A DNA stretch of 64,000 nucleotides from Pleurostoma richardsiae (Eukaryota > Ascomycota > Sordariomycetes > Calosphaeriales > Pleurostomataceae). Shown here piece by piece: positions 44,727 to 53,791 of this stretch; the stretch's first letter is position 1; the number at the start of each line of letters is the position of its first letter. A program made the position numbers and the translations under genes. The stretch lies in contig JANBVO010000026.1 in assembly GCA_030052745.1 (NCBI GenBank), positions 418,477 through 482,476 on the forward strand, read 5' to 3'. The notes under the pieces are model-generated. The model saw nothing but the letters and a program-made list of their open reading frames with translations, was not told where the DNA came from and ran no database searches.

Positions 44727-45100
44727 TATTAACTCAAAAGTATCCAGCAGAGATACAAGAGGCGGGAATCAGTCGTCGTGACACTTAAATGGTTCTGGCT
44801 GGATGGTGATAGTCAAGACATACGGAGTAGGTAGGTAGGAAGGTACATAGAAGAAAGACTGGAGTGCTGATGGCACGCTAAGACTCGGGCTTATCGTTTA
44901 TCTTAGCGCCTCGAAGGCGTTGTTCAACGCTAAAATGCGGGGCTCCTGAGACCCTGGCGGTCCGTCTTGCGCTAAAAATTCTCTGGACAAAATTCTGCCA
45001 GGCGGTCAAAAAGTTGCAGAATGAAGGCCGTGGGCTTCAAGGAACTCACTGCGTTATCCATTCGTCGAATTTTGACCGCTATGATAGACTGAGTGCCAAA
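44727..45100. promoter_or_regulatory. Shared promoter, PAC3 / DHR1
   Basis: A 374-bp divergent region. It includes TACGGAGTA immediately followed by a TAGG-type short repeat around 44820-44840, a motif that recurs in other intergenic regions of the window. Role unknown. Confidence 0.4.
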
Positions 45101-48100
45101 ATGCCGAAGTTTGTCCCCAGGCAGCGGAAGCACAAGGTGCTCGCTCGTGAAAAGGACCGCCAAAATGGTACTCACGAGCCAGCACAGGACGACTCAAACG
45201 TTCAGGAGATCCTCCCCAGCCATGTGAAGGAGAAGGAGCAGAGGAAGGCCCAACTCAGGGAGGAACTCAAGAGCCAGGGTGTCAAAGTCAGCAGCAAAAA
45301 GGCTAAGCGGCTTGATAAATATATCGAGAACAAACTGAAGAAGGATGAGAACCGAGAACTCCTGGCCAAGTTGGCGGAAAAGAAGATCGACACCAGCTTG
45401 TTCAGAAGTAGCAGCTCCCTAGGTCAGGGCAGGCAGACGAAGAGACAAGAATTTGGTCAAGCTCTGAAGGAGAAGAGGGCAGGGCTTGCTATCGATGGGA
45501 ACGACCAGCTGCTTCTGGAGGAACGAGCAGTCCGATCAGATGAGGTGTCCTCAGATTCTGAAGACGACAGTGGCCGACCACCCGCAGCTGCACCAGCGAT
45601 AACCAGCAGATCAGATGCTGTTGTGGACGTGGTACACTCAGCTACGAAACCGAAGGATCAACCTCAAGTTTCGACTCAGGTCGGGTCCGGATTGAAGCGG
45701 CCCCTAGAAGTTGACGACAGCGGCCGACCTGTCATCCAGAAGAGGCAAAAAAGAGGTGGAGTGGCATCTAAATTCTCTGTCTTGAATCCACAGAGAGTAG
45801 AATCCGAGTCTGAAGACTGGAGCGGGTTCAGCTCAGACGAAGGGTCTCAGAACAGCGAGGCCATTCCTTCCGGCGATGTGGCGGAGGAATCCGAGGAAGA
45901 GCCATCGGAGGAAGAGGGCTCTACGGACGATTCTGTTGGGGAAGATAGCGAGGAAGAGGAGTCTGAGGAAGAAGGTGGCTCGGAGGACGAACAGGAGAAG
46001 AGGAAAGAGAGATCTTCCGCTTTCAAGGCATGGGCTCATCAACAGCGGAACGAGGCTTTGGGATATAATCCTGCTGATGCTAGCTCGCAACTGCTCGAAA
46101 TCCCGCGTCCAGCGAACTTCACTCCCCGGCCTGTCGAGGAGGAACCCCTACCGTTCGAGCTACAGACAACAACAAACACGAGCAGGAAAGTGTACAGCGT
46201 CTCCGTCACTCGGCCAGCAGAGATCCAGGAGGCTCGGCTAAAACTGCCGGTTGTGGCCGAGGAGCACAGAATCATGGAAGCCATCCACAACTACAACATC
46301 GTTGTCATCTGTGGTGCCACCGGTTCTGGAAAGACGACGCAGATTCCGCAGTTTCTTTACGAAGCGGGCTATGGGTCTGCCGACGGCCCAACTCCTGGAA
46401 TGATCGGCATCACGCAGCCACGAAGAGTTGCTGCAGTCAGCATGTCGAAGCGTGTTGGGCAGGAACTTGGCGACCACTCTGACGTTGTGGCCTACCAAAT
46501 CCGGTTCGAAGGCACAGTTGATCCTAAGACCGCTGTGAAATTCATGACGGATGGTGTGCTTCTACGAGAAGTGGCTCAGGATATCACCCTCAAAAAGTAC
46601 TCGGCTATCGTGGTCGATGAAGCTCACGAGCGGAGTGTCAATACCGACATTCTTGTCGGCATGCTCAGCAGGGTTGTGAAGCTGAGGGCTGAGCTCGCTG
46701 AAGAGGATCCCACAGTGAAGCCACTCAAGCTCGTTATAATGTCTGCAACCTTGAGGATAGAGGATCTCACACAGAACCCTAACCTGTTCGCAACGCCGCC
46801 TCCAGTCTTAGAGGTTGAAGGGCGGCAGTATCCAGTAACTGTTCACTTTGCGCGGCGGACCCATCATGACTACGTCGAGGAAGCGTTCAAAAAGATCAGC
46901 CGAGGACACAAGAAGCTGCCCCCTGGAGGCATGCTGGTCTTCCTCACAGGCCAGAACGAGATTACGCAGCTCAGCAAACGGCTGAAAACGGCCTTTACAG
47001 GCCTGAGCACAGCCAGCGGACCCAAGGTCCAAATTTCTGCCAAAGATGCACCGATCGAAGCGGAAGACGTGGACTTCGGCGACATTGACGACAGAGGCAT
47101 CCAGGACTTTGACGAAGATCCTGTTTCAGACGAGGAAAATGAAGACGATGCAGCTGAGTTTGATATACCAGAGGAAGAGCCGGGTACGGGCCCATTACGC
47201 ATGCATATATTACCTCTGTACTCCCTATTACCTACCAAAGAGCAACTCCGGGTTTTCGACCCGCTGCCCGATGGGTCACGCCTTGTTATCTTAGCCACGA
47301 ACGTGGCAGAGACTAGTCTTACCATACCAGGCATTCGCTATGTCATCGACTGTGGCAGGTCGAAAGAGCGGCGATACGATCGGGTTAGTGGTGTGCAGAG
47401 CTTTGAGGTTGGCTGGATCAGCAAAGCTAGCGCGAACCAGAGAGCCGGTCGTGCAGGCCGTACAGGTCCCGGCCACTGCTACAGACTGTACTCTTCGGCA
47501 GTCTATGAGAGAGACTTGCCCGAATTTGGTGACCCTGAGCTGCTCAGGATGCCCATCGAAGGTGTTGTCCTGCAGCTCAAAGCGATGAACCTTCAGCACG
47601 TGGTCAACTTCCCTTTTCCAACGCCGCCAGAGCGGCACAGCCTGATACAGGCGGAGAAACTGCTCGGGTATCTGTCTGCAATATCAGATAGCGGCCAAGT
47701 CACGCAGGTTGGGTCTACCATGTCCATATTCCCCCTGTCTCCCCGATTTGCGAGGATCATATTAGTCGGACACCTCCACGACTGTCTCCCGTACACTATT
47801 GCTCTGGTGGCGGGTCTGTCAGCGGCGGAGGTGTTCATCCCTGAGAACCAGGCGATACCCGCATTGGCAGCCAAGGACGATGAGGAGATTAGGACGCACG
47901 AAGACGTCGCTGCGGAGGATCGTCAAGCAAAGATTAGGCGGGCCTACAATGCCGTCCAGAAGAACTTCTGCTTCCTGGACGACAAGTCGGACGCTATCAA
48001 GCTGCTGCAGGTCGTCGGCGAGTTTGCTCACGAGCCTACTGAGGAGTGGTGCGAGAGCCATTTCGTGAGATTTAAGGTGCTCAAGGAGATCCAGCAGCTG

Positions 48101-48742
48101 CGGCGTCAGATCGTGGACCTCCTGCGGACCAACATCCCCTCTTTTGCCAGCCTCGCCTTCCAGGACAAACTTGACCCTCCGTCGCCCAAGCAAGTAGCGG
48201 CACTCAAGCAGATGGTCGCGGCCGGCTTCATCGACCACGTGGCGATCCGGGCAGACAAGACGCCCACGCCCCCCGAGCAGGTCCGGAAGCCGCGCCGCGC
48301 CATCGACGTCCCGTACATCCCGCTCATGCCGCTCGAGGCAGGCAAGTCTGCGGACCCGGCCGACAAGGTGGTGTACATCCACCCGTCGTCGCCGATGGCG
48401 CACCTCAGCACTTCGGAGTGCCCGGACTACATCGTCTACTCGTACCTGCAGAGGGGCCAGGCTTCGGGCGCCGAAGGCGAGAAGAAGGGGAAGACACGCA
48501 TGCACTCGCTGACTGACATCACGGGCGGGCAGCTGGCAGCGCTGGCGAAGGGGACACCGCTCATTACCTACGGCAAGCCTATCAAGGAGGTTAAGGGCTC
48601 GGAGACGGAGCAAGGGCGCGTCAGGGAGGTCTGGGTAGTGCCGTACTTGAGGGCTGAGGGCGTGGGCGGCATGGGCTGGCCGCTGCCTGCTAGGAAGGTC
48701 AAGCAGAGGAAGGTACCTGGGAAGGGATGGGTTGTGGAGTAG
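45101..48742 (+). CDS. ECM16: DEAH-box RNA helicase Dhr1/Ecm16
   Basis: A nucleolar DEAH helicase that releases U3 snoRNA from the pre-18S rRNA in the 90S pre-ribosome. A single exon encodes 1213 residues (the yeast protein is 1267). An N-terminal basic and coiled part (KAQLREELKSQGVKVSSKKAKRLDKYIENKLKKDE) and a long Asp/Glu/Ser run are typical. The helicase core follows: Walker A CGATGSGKTTQIPQF near residue 403, TQPRRVAAVSMSKRV, DEAH in VVDEAHERSVNTD near 505, SAT in VIMSATLR near 546, then TNVAETSLTIPGIRYVID and QRAGRAGRTGPGHCYRLY near 780. An acidic insertion (EDVDFGDID...DEENEDDAAEFD) sits between the RecA domains, as in other Dhr1 proteins. HA2 and OB-fold domains follow. The first ATG after an in-frame upstream stretch was chosen because MPKFVPRQRKHKVL is the conserved start. 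Confidence 0.95.
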   Translation: MPKFVPRQRKHKVLAREKDRQNGTHEPAQDDSNVQEILPSHVKEKEQRKAQLREELKSQGVKVSSKKAKRLDKYIENKLKKDENRELLAKLAEKKIDTSLFRSSSSLGQGRQTKRQEFGQALKEKRAGLAIDGNDQLLLEERAVRSDEVSSDSEDDSGRPPAAAPAITSRSDAVVDVVHSATKPKDQPQVSTQVGSGLKRPLEVDDSGRPVIQKRQKRGGVASKFSVLNPQRVESESEDWSGFSSDEGSQNSEAIPSGDVAEESEEEPSEEEGSTDDSVGEDSEEEESEEEGGSEDEQEKRKERSSAFKAWAHQQRNEALGYNPADASSQLLEIPRPANFTPRPVEEEPLPFELQTTTNTSRKVYSVSVTRPAEIQEARLKLPVVAEEHRIMEAIHNYNIVVICGATGSGKTTQIPQFLYEAGYGSADGPTPGMIGITQPRRVAAVSMSKRVGQELGDHSDVVAYQIRFEGTVDPKTAVKFMTDGVLLREVAQDITLKKYSAIVVDEAHERSVNTDILVGMLSRVVKLRAELAEEDPTVKPLKLVIMSATLRIEDLTQNPNLFATPPPVLEVEGRQYPVTVHFARRTHHDYVEEAFKKISRGHKKLPPGGMLVFLTGQNEITQLSKRLKTAFTGLSTASGPKVQISAKDAPIEAEDVDFGDIDDRGIQDFDEDPVSDEENEDDAAEFDIPEEEPGTGPLRMHILPLYSLLPTKEQLRVFDPLPDGSRLVILATNVAETSLTIPGIRYVIDCGRSKERRYDRVSGVQSFEVGWISKASANQRAGRAGRTGPGHCYRLYSSAVYERDLPEFGDPELLRMPIEGVVLQLKAMNLQHVVNFPFPTPPERHSLIQAEKLLGYLSAISDSGQVTQVGSTMSIFPLSPRFARIILVGHLHDCLPYTIALVAGLSAAEVFIPENQAIPALAAKDDEEIRTHEDVAAEDRQAKIRRAYNAVQKNFCFLDDKSDAIKLLQVVGEFAHEPTEEWCESHFVRFKVLKEIQQLRRQIVDLLRTNIPSFASLAFQDKLDPPSPKQVAALKQMVAAGFIDHVAIRADKTPTPPEQVRKPRRAIDVPYIPLMPLEAGKSADPADKVVYIHPSSPMAHLSTSECPDYIVYSYLQRGQASGAEGEKKGKTRMHSLTDITGGQLAALAKGTPLITYGKPIKEVKGSETEQGRVREVWVVPYLRAEGVGGMGWPLPARKVKQRKVPGKGWVVE

Positions 48743-49230
48743 AAGGCGGAATAGAACTCGTCTAGAGAGATTCAGGGATAAATGTGCTACTCGATGGCAC
48801 ATACTCGTGTCTATTCCTTGCATTCCTTGTGGCCGTGATGATCTCGTGACTCCGTCTGCTTTCTGTTGGATAGCCGGTAGATGTACTGATCTGGTTTGTC
48901 AATGAGTCCTGGCTTTTCTTTGAAGCCCGAACCCTGCCTAGCATTGGAGAGGTCACTTTCAAATCATGAAATCCATCATGTGCCAGCTCTCGACGAGTAT
49001 CATGAACTCCAGCTGTACCGAGGTGGAGCTGCCGCGGAAGGGTCGTCGGGAGCTAAGGGTGGTTGACAGCTGCACTGCCGAGCCGCTCCCTGAATAACAT
49101 GACCTCATCCACCCGCTCGATGTAAAACGGCAGTTTCCCCGACTGAAAGACCTACACTGCACACCTGAATTTACCCTACTTTAAGTGATTTGTACTGTGA
49201 AAGCTCTCAAAACTCTTAAATAAAACGACC
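48743..49230. other. Intergenic region, DHR1 to second SDR
   Basis: About 490 bp in tandem orientation, containing the DHR1 3' UTR and the SDR promoter. No element was recognised. Confidence 0.4.
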
Positions 49231-50440
49231 ATGACTCTGTTTCCCGGTGTCGCCTTAGTAACTGGTGCATCGTCCGGTAAGTTTCCTGTCTAACACCGTC
49301 TAAGCCCGCCCGCCGGCCGCTCCCAATACCGGGCCGAGCTTCGTCTCCATGAGATACTCATCACAACCAATACATAGGTATCGGCCGCCAGATCGCCGTC
49401 TCCTTTGCCAAGGAGGGCTGCCCCAAAATCGCCCTCCTAGATCGGAATGAGGAGGGCTTGTCGGAGACGGAGAGGCGATGTAAGCAGCAGGACGCCAGTG
49501 TAAGCACGTTCGTCATCCCGTTTGACGTTCGCGACGAGAAGAGCGTCTCGGGAGCCATAAACAGCATTGTCGAGAAATGGGGCCGTATTGATTTTGCTGT
49601 CAATTGCGCAGGTACATCTTTATTTTGGTGACAGGCTGTACTGATCTACAGCCCGGTAGGGCTGGGCCAGAGTTCATAACTGAGAATCCACCCAATACAG
49701 GAATCATGGGCCCCATGGCCCCATCCCATGAGCTGTCGCCAGAGGACTTCGACATGGTCACAAGCATCAACTACCGCGGCTACTGGCTCTCCGCTCGGGC
49801 GGAGATCACCCGCATCTTGAAGCAAGAGCCCCTACCCACTCATGACGGGAGACCTGGGAATAGGGGCTCGATCGTCAACGTCGGGAGCAATCTGTCTCTT
49901 GTCTCCAGGGAAAACTACCGTATGTAAAATACAAGCCGATGAGATCGGCAGAGTCCCTCTAACTCTCGTACAGCTGCGTATTGCGCATCCAAGGCGGCGA
50001 TCCTCAGCCTGACGAGGAGCGACGCCATTGACGTAAGTGTCGAGCTTTGCTGTCTTCAGCTCCCAAGTTCAAAGTCAGAGTCTGACAGCCTGGATCTCAT
50101 AGTATGCAAAGCATAACATCAGAATCAACTGCGTCTGCCCCGGGCTGATCGAGTGAGTCTCTCACTGTCTGCCACTGGGGCTATAGCTCTAACTATCAAC
50201 TCTACAGGACGCCCATGACAGCAGAGGTCCCAAAGGACGACAAGCACGTACTGATGGCGCCGATGAAGAGAATGGGAACTCCGCAGGAGGTTGCAGATGC
50301 AGTGCTGTTCCTGTGCAGCTCGAAAGCCACATTCTGCCAAGGCGCAGCATTGGTGAGGACTGACACTCAACCGCCCCATTGCATGAGAAGAGGGCTAACC
50401 GATGACACAGTCGGTTGATGGAGGCTATGTTATCAACTAA
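49231..50440 (+). CDS. Short-chain dehydrogenase/reductase, seven exons
   Basis: A classical SDR of 260 residues. Exons: 49231-49276, 49378-49611, 49701-49919, 49974-50032, 50103-50152, 50208-50352 and 50411-50440, each junction keeping phase. The Rossmann motif is split by the first intron (VALVTGASSG / IGRQIAVSF). DVRDEKSV and VNCAG/I follow, the catalytic Ser lies in NVGSNLSLVS, and Tyr/Lys in AYCASKAA. The C-terminus reads INCVCPGLIETPMT ... GTPQEVADAVLFLCSS ... LSVDGGYVIN. The acidic residue after the second strand (LLDRNEEGL) suggests NAD preference. The substrate is unknown; this subgroup includes secondary-metabolism and glucose-dehydrogenase-like enzymes. Many short introns contrast with the intronless neighbour upstream. 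Confidence 0.88.
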
Positions 50441-50629
50441 GCTGGCAGCTCCTCAAATTGTATAATGTGAAAGATATCCTGTCGTTTGAATGTCATGCCG
50501 TTCTCGAGGACTCCGTGTATTTGCTACATAAGAGCGCTATAATATACAATAAAAGGGTATCATACCGGCTGCTTCCCCAACGCCTCAAAAATGCTTCTCA
50601 GGTAAATCTCTTCCAACCTCCTTCGTGCC

Positions 50630-51618
50630 TTATGACGGCGTGGTCGTGCCTTTACTCTTTCTCCTCTTCGGCTTAGCTGGCAAGCCCGCCTTTGTCGGGG
50701 TCTTGTCTGTCTTGCCGTCCTTCGCCAGTGGGTTCTCTGTAGCTTTGGTATTCAATGCCGGTAGTAGCGCTCCCGCTTGCCCTGCTTGGGGAACCGCAAG
50801 CCTGTCCTTTCGACCAGTCGAAGCAAAATGAAACTCGCCAGGCTTGCCCGTAATGGGATTCTCGTCCATATAATCCCCGCCATACTTGAGGTGGATAGCG
50901 AACGATTCCTCCGCAAGACGCGAGTCGGGCGCTGCCCTGCCGCTCTTCTGGACCGCGGGTTTCCCGACACTCTCGGGTATTGGGGTGGCTGCCCTGGACT
51001 CGATCGCGTTGGTACGAGGCGCCGCAGGGGTTTGGTAGACGTGGCCTCTTGCTGGCGTCCACTTTTGGATGCTACTTGCAGAGTCGAAGAGCTTACCAAT
51101 GGACAGCGAAATGGTCGCCTAGACACACCTTGTCAGTTACTCATTCGACAGAATCCTCCTAAATCACAAGTTCGAAGGTCGCTCACTATTCTCGAGCTCA
51201 TGATATCGCCGAATGTGGGCGCCATGTACACGTTCTCCCCCACGACGAAGTAAGTCGCGTGCACCGTGATGTCGTCCTCCTCGCCGGCCTGCCTCTTCTT
51301 GCGCGTCTGCTTCCTGATGACCCACACGCCCGTGCCCATGCCCGGCCCCGTCTCCGCGGGCTCCTGGGCGACGAGGAACTCGAGGCCGGACATGCTCTTG
51401 AGGCGGGCCTCGAAGGCTTCGCGCGTGCTGATGACGGGCCGCATGTTGACGTTGTAGAGGGCCTGGTTCATGAGCACAGCGTTGTTGGAGGTGCGGTCGA
51501 AGAAGGGCGACTCGGCGAAGTAGAAGAGGATCGAGTTGGAGTGCAGCCCGTTCTCCATCACGAACTGGGGGTGCCGCCACTGGATCTCGTCCAGCGGGGG
51601 GTCGTTCTTGGACGCCAT
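50630..51618 (-). CDS. MED6: Mediator subunit Med6
   Basis: Med6 is a head-module subunit of Mediator, contacting RNA polymerase II. Two exons (51618-51187, 51118-50630) give 306 residues. The N-terminal Med6 domain is clear: DEIQWRHPQFVMENGLHSNSILFYFAESPFFD, then NQALYNVNMRPVISTREAFEARLKSMSGLEFLV. The strand AEPAETGPG...GVWVIRKQ and the segment ITVHATYFVVGENVYMAPTFGDIMSSR complete it. Exon 2 continues ATISLSIGKLFDSASSIQKWTPARGHVY. It then becomes Ala/Pro/Lys-rich and likely disordered, ending in a basic KPKRRKSKG tail. A GGTAAGC string inside exon 2 resembles a donor, but reading through it keeps the family sequence. It is divergent from the MMTAG2-like gene over 432 bp. Confidence 0.93.
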
Positions 51619-52050
51619 CGTCTCGTGGATCGACTGGAAACGGAGCTGCAGAATGGAGACGCGCCTGTGTCAATATAGTAATCTATAGCTTACAGAGGCT
51701 CTTCTTAGACTGGAATTGGTGACTCGAAGCGCCAATTGAGAAGACCTGGCAAGCGGAAGCTATGCTGTTCGGGCTATGGTAACTACCAGGTAAGTCTACC
51801 GCGGAGCTCCAGCTGAAGCTTGGTGGGGCTACCAGATGTGCTCTCTTATCGATAAGGACAGTCACGTGGGCACCCAGAGGATTTCCCATGTCATTGGATA
51901 GCTGGCGCTGAAGGCATGTCTGACCAACTCTCCCTCCTTCATCTTTGCCCAAACATAAGACTGGTACCCAATCCGTCGCCCAACTTCAGTAGCCGACTCA
52001 CTATCCTCGAAACTCATTCCATTCGACATCCTCAAACTGCGAGATAAACG
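51619..52050. promoter_or_regulatory. Shared promoter, MED6 / MMTAG2-like gene
   Basis: A 432-bp divergent region between two general gene-expression genes. No individual element was recognised. Confidence 0.4.
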
Positions 52051-52854
52051 ATGGATCTGCTCTCGACAGTCCGCAAATCGGGCTCGAGGGGCGGCGTCAA
52101 CTTCAGCTGGGACGAGGTTGCTACATCCGCCCACCGCGAGAACTACCTGGGCCACAGCCTCAAGGCTCCCGTCGGCCGATGGCAGAGCGGGCGCGATCTG
52201 ACCTGGTACGCCAAGGCGGACTCGTCATCGACGGCGAACGAGGGCGAGACAGACGAGGAGCGGAAGGCCAGGGAGCGGCGCGAGGAGATCCGGCGAGTCA
52301 AGGAGGCGGAAGAAGACGCTATGGCCCGCGCTCTGGGCCTTCCGCCTCCACAGCGTGACGCGAGCGGGGCCAATGCAGTTGAGGTTTCGGGGTCGAGGGT
52401 CCCTGAAACGCTGGAGCTTGGCGGCTTGCAGACAGGTGCTCCTAAGAAGGATGAGAGGGAGCCGTCTCGACATCACCGGCGGAGACGCGATGAGGAGGAT
52501 GGGGATGAGAGACGGAGGGACCGACGAGACCGCGAGCGCAGCCGAGAGCGACACCACCGGCGAAGACATCGCAGCAGAAGCGGGAGCCGGGACAGAAGAC
52601 GAGAGCGATCACGAGAGAGGAGGGAGGATGTAGATGCAGTCCCGTCCCGACACCGCGCTGAGGGAAGGAGACACAGGAGTCGAAGTCGGGACCGGGATCG
52701 GGACCGGGAAGGAGACCGTCGGGAGAGGAGAGACCGCAGCCGGCCCCGCAGCCCCGACCGGCCGGAGCGCAGGAGACGGAGCAGGACTCCGGACAGATAC
52801 CGGCGTCGGTCGGCGGAGAGATGGCGGGGCTCAAGCCCGGGATCTCGCCGGTGA
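52051..52854 (+). CDS. MMTAG2-like RS-rich nuclear protein
   Basis: A single-exon protein of 267 residues. The N-terminal ~60 residues form the conserved block of the multiple-myeloma-tumour-associated protein 2 family: MDLLSTVRKSGSRGGVNFSW, then VATSAHRENYLGHSLKAPVGRWQSGRDLTWYAK. A charged helix follows (EERKARERREEIRRVKEAEEDAMARALGLPP). The last ~130 residues are an Arg/Ser/Asp/Glu-repeat tail (RDRERSRERHHRRRHRSRSGSRDRR and similar), typical of splicing-associated nuclear proteins. The molecular role of the family is poorly known; an RNA-processing link is inferred from the tail. Start and stop are unambiguous. Confidence 0.88.
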   Translation: MDLLSTVRKSGSRGGVNFSWDEVATSAHRENYLGHSLKAPVGRWQSGRDLTWYAKADSSSTANEGETDEERKARERREEIRRVKEAEEDAMARALGLPPPQRDASGANAVEVSGSRVPETLELGGLQTGAPKKDEREPSRHHRRRRDEEDGDERRRDRRDRERSRERHHRRRHRSRSGSRDRRRERSRERREDVDAVPSRHRAEGRRHRSRSRDRDRDREGDRRERRDRSRPRSPDRPERRRRSRTPDRYRRRSAERWRGSSPGSRR

Positions 52855-53791
52855 AGGAGTAAAAGTGGCGGAGGGAAACCGATCTAAAAGTTTGCAGATG
52901 TACCGGGTTGCCATATGCAGGCAACCCCTTGACATATCGTCTCTTCTCGGGTTATGACGAGGGAACACCCCGTTGGAGGTCTTCGGAGCTACTGAGCTCG
53001 AATATGGGGCTTCTCAACGTACGTCCTCGAGCATGGGTCGTGCATTTCTACGGTAGTGCTGATGGAGAATGGCCAGAATACCAGTATAGCCTAGGTAGTC
53101 ACGCATTATCTTCAGTTCTAAGGCCTCCTGATGCAGAGGGCCTGGTGTGCCCTACCTGCTGTGCCCTGTGATAGTGTCGCGATACATTGCTAAGCTGCCA
53201 GGTACGCAGGCTTATGCACATCCAGCGGGGTGGCGGTGGCGGCGCGGAGTTAGCGTGTTTAATCCGTTAAGTACTTTAGTCCGTAAGGCTGCTAGCACTG
53301 TCGCCCCACTGAGCCCCAGCTGAGCTTATCTGGCCGGCAGGCAAACATCCAGGAGCCGCTGAAACGCACTCCCGTCAACGCAAGACAACGGGAGCCTCCG
53401 CGAGCTTCCTTGACTGCGGCAACTCCCATGATGACTCGATTAGATGTGATGCTGCCTTTGTAGTTTCTTGTTGGTTCTTTGAGGAGGAGTTTGAGCTCTT
53501 TTGTCTCTGCTTTTCTTTGCTGTTCCGACTCCTTCCCTGCTTCGCCCTTGGTCGTCTGCCTGCCGCCGTCGTCGTCATCGGGTCGCGAATAAAGCTCGGC
53601 CGCCCTCCGGTTTCGCCTCGCATAAAACCCGACATTCATAAACTCTCAAACTACTTAAAGGCATTAGACTTTCTATACTCCGCACCTCGCACGAAGACAC
53701 CTTGCCCTCCATCCATCTGTGAACCCGAGACAGCGCGATTCCCGCTTCGCAACCCGAACATCGAGAAGGTCTGAAGACTGGGGACACCAGA
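52855..53791. other. Intergenic region, no gene seen
   Basis: About 940 bp holding the 3' UTR of the MMTAG2-like gene and the CT-rich leader of the large ATPase-fold gene. Short frames in it have no recognisable features. No RNA gene or repeat was found. Confidence 0.45.

Noticed and set aside
51070-51120. GGTAAGC inside MED6 exon 2, resembling a donor.
   Set aside because: Reading through it gives the expected Med6 segment IGKLFDSASSIQKW, so splicing here would break the family sequence.
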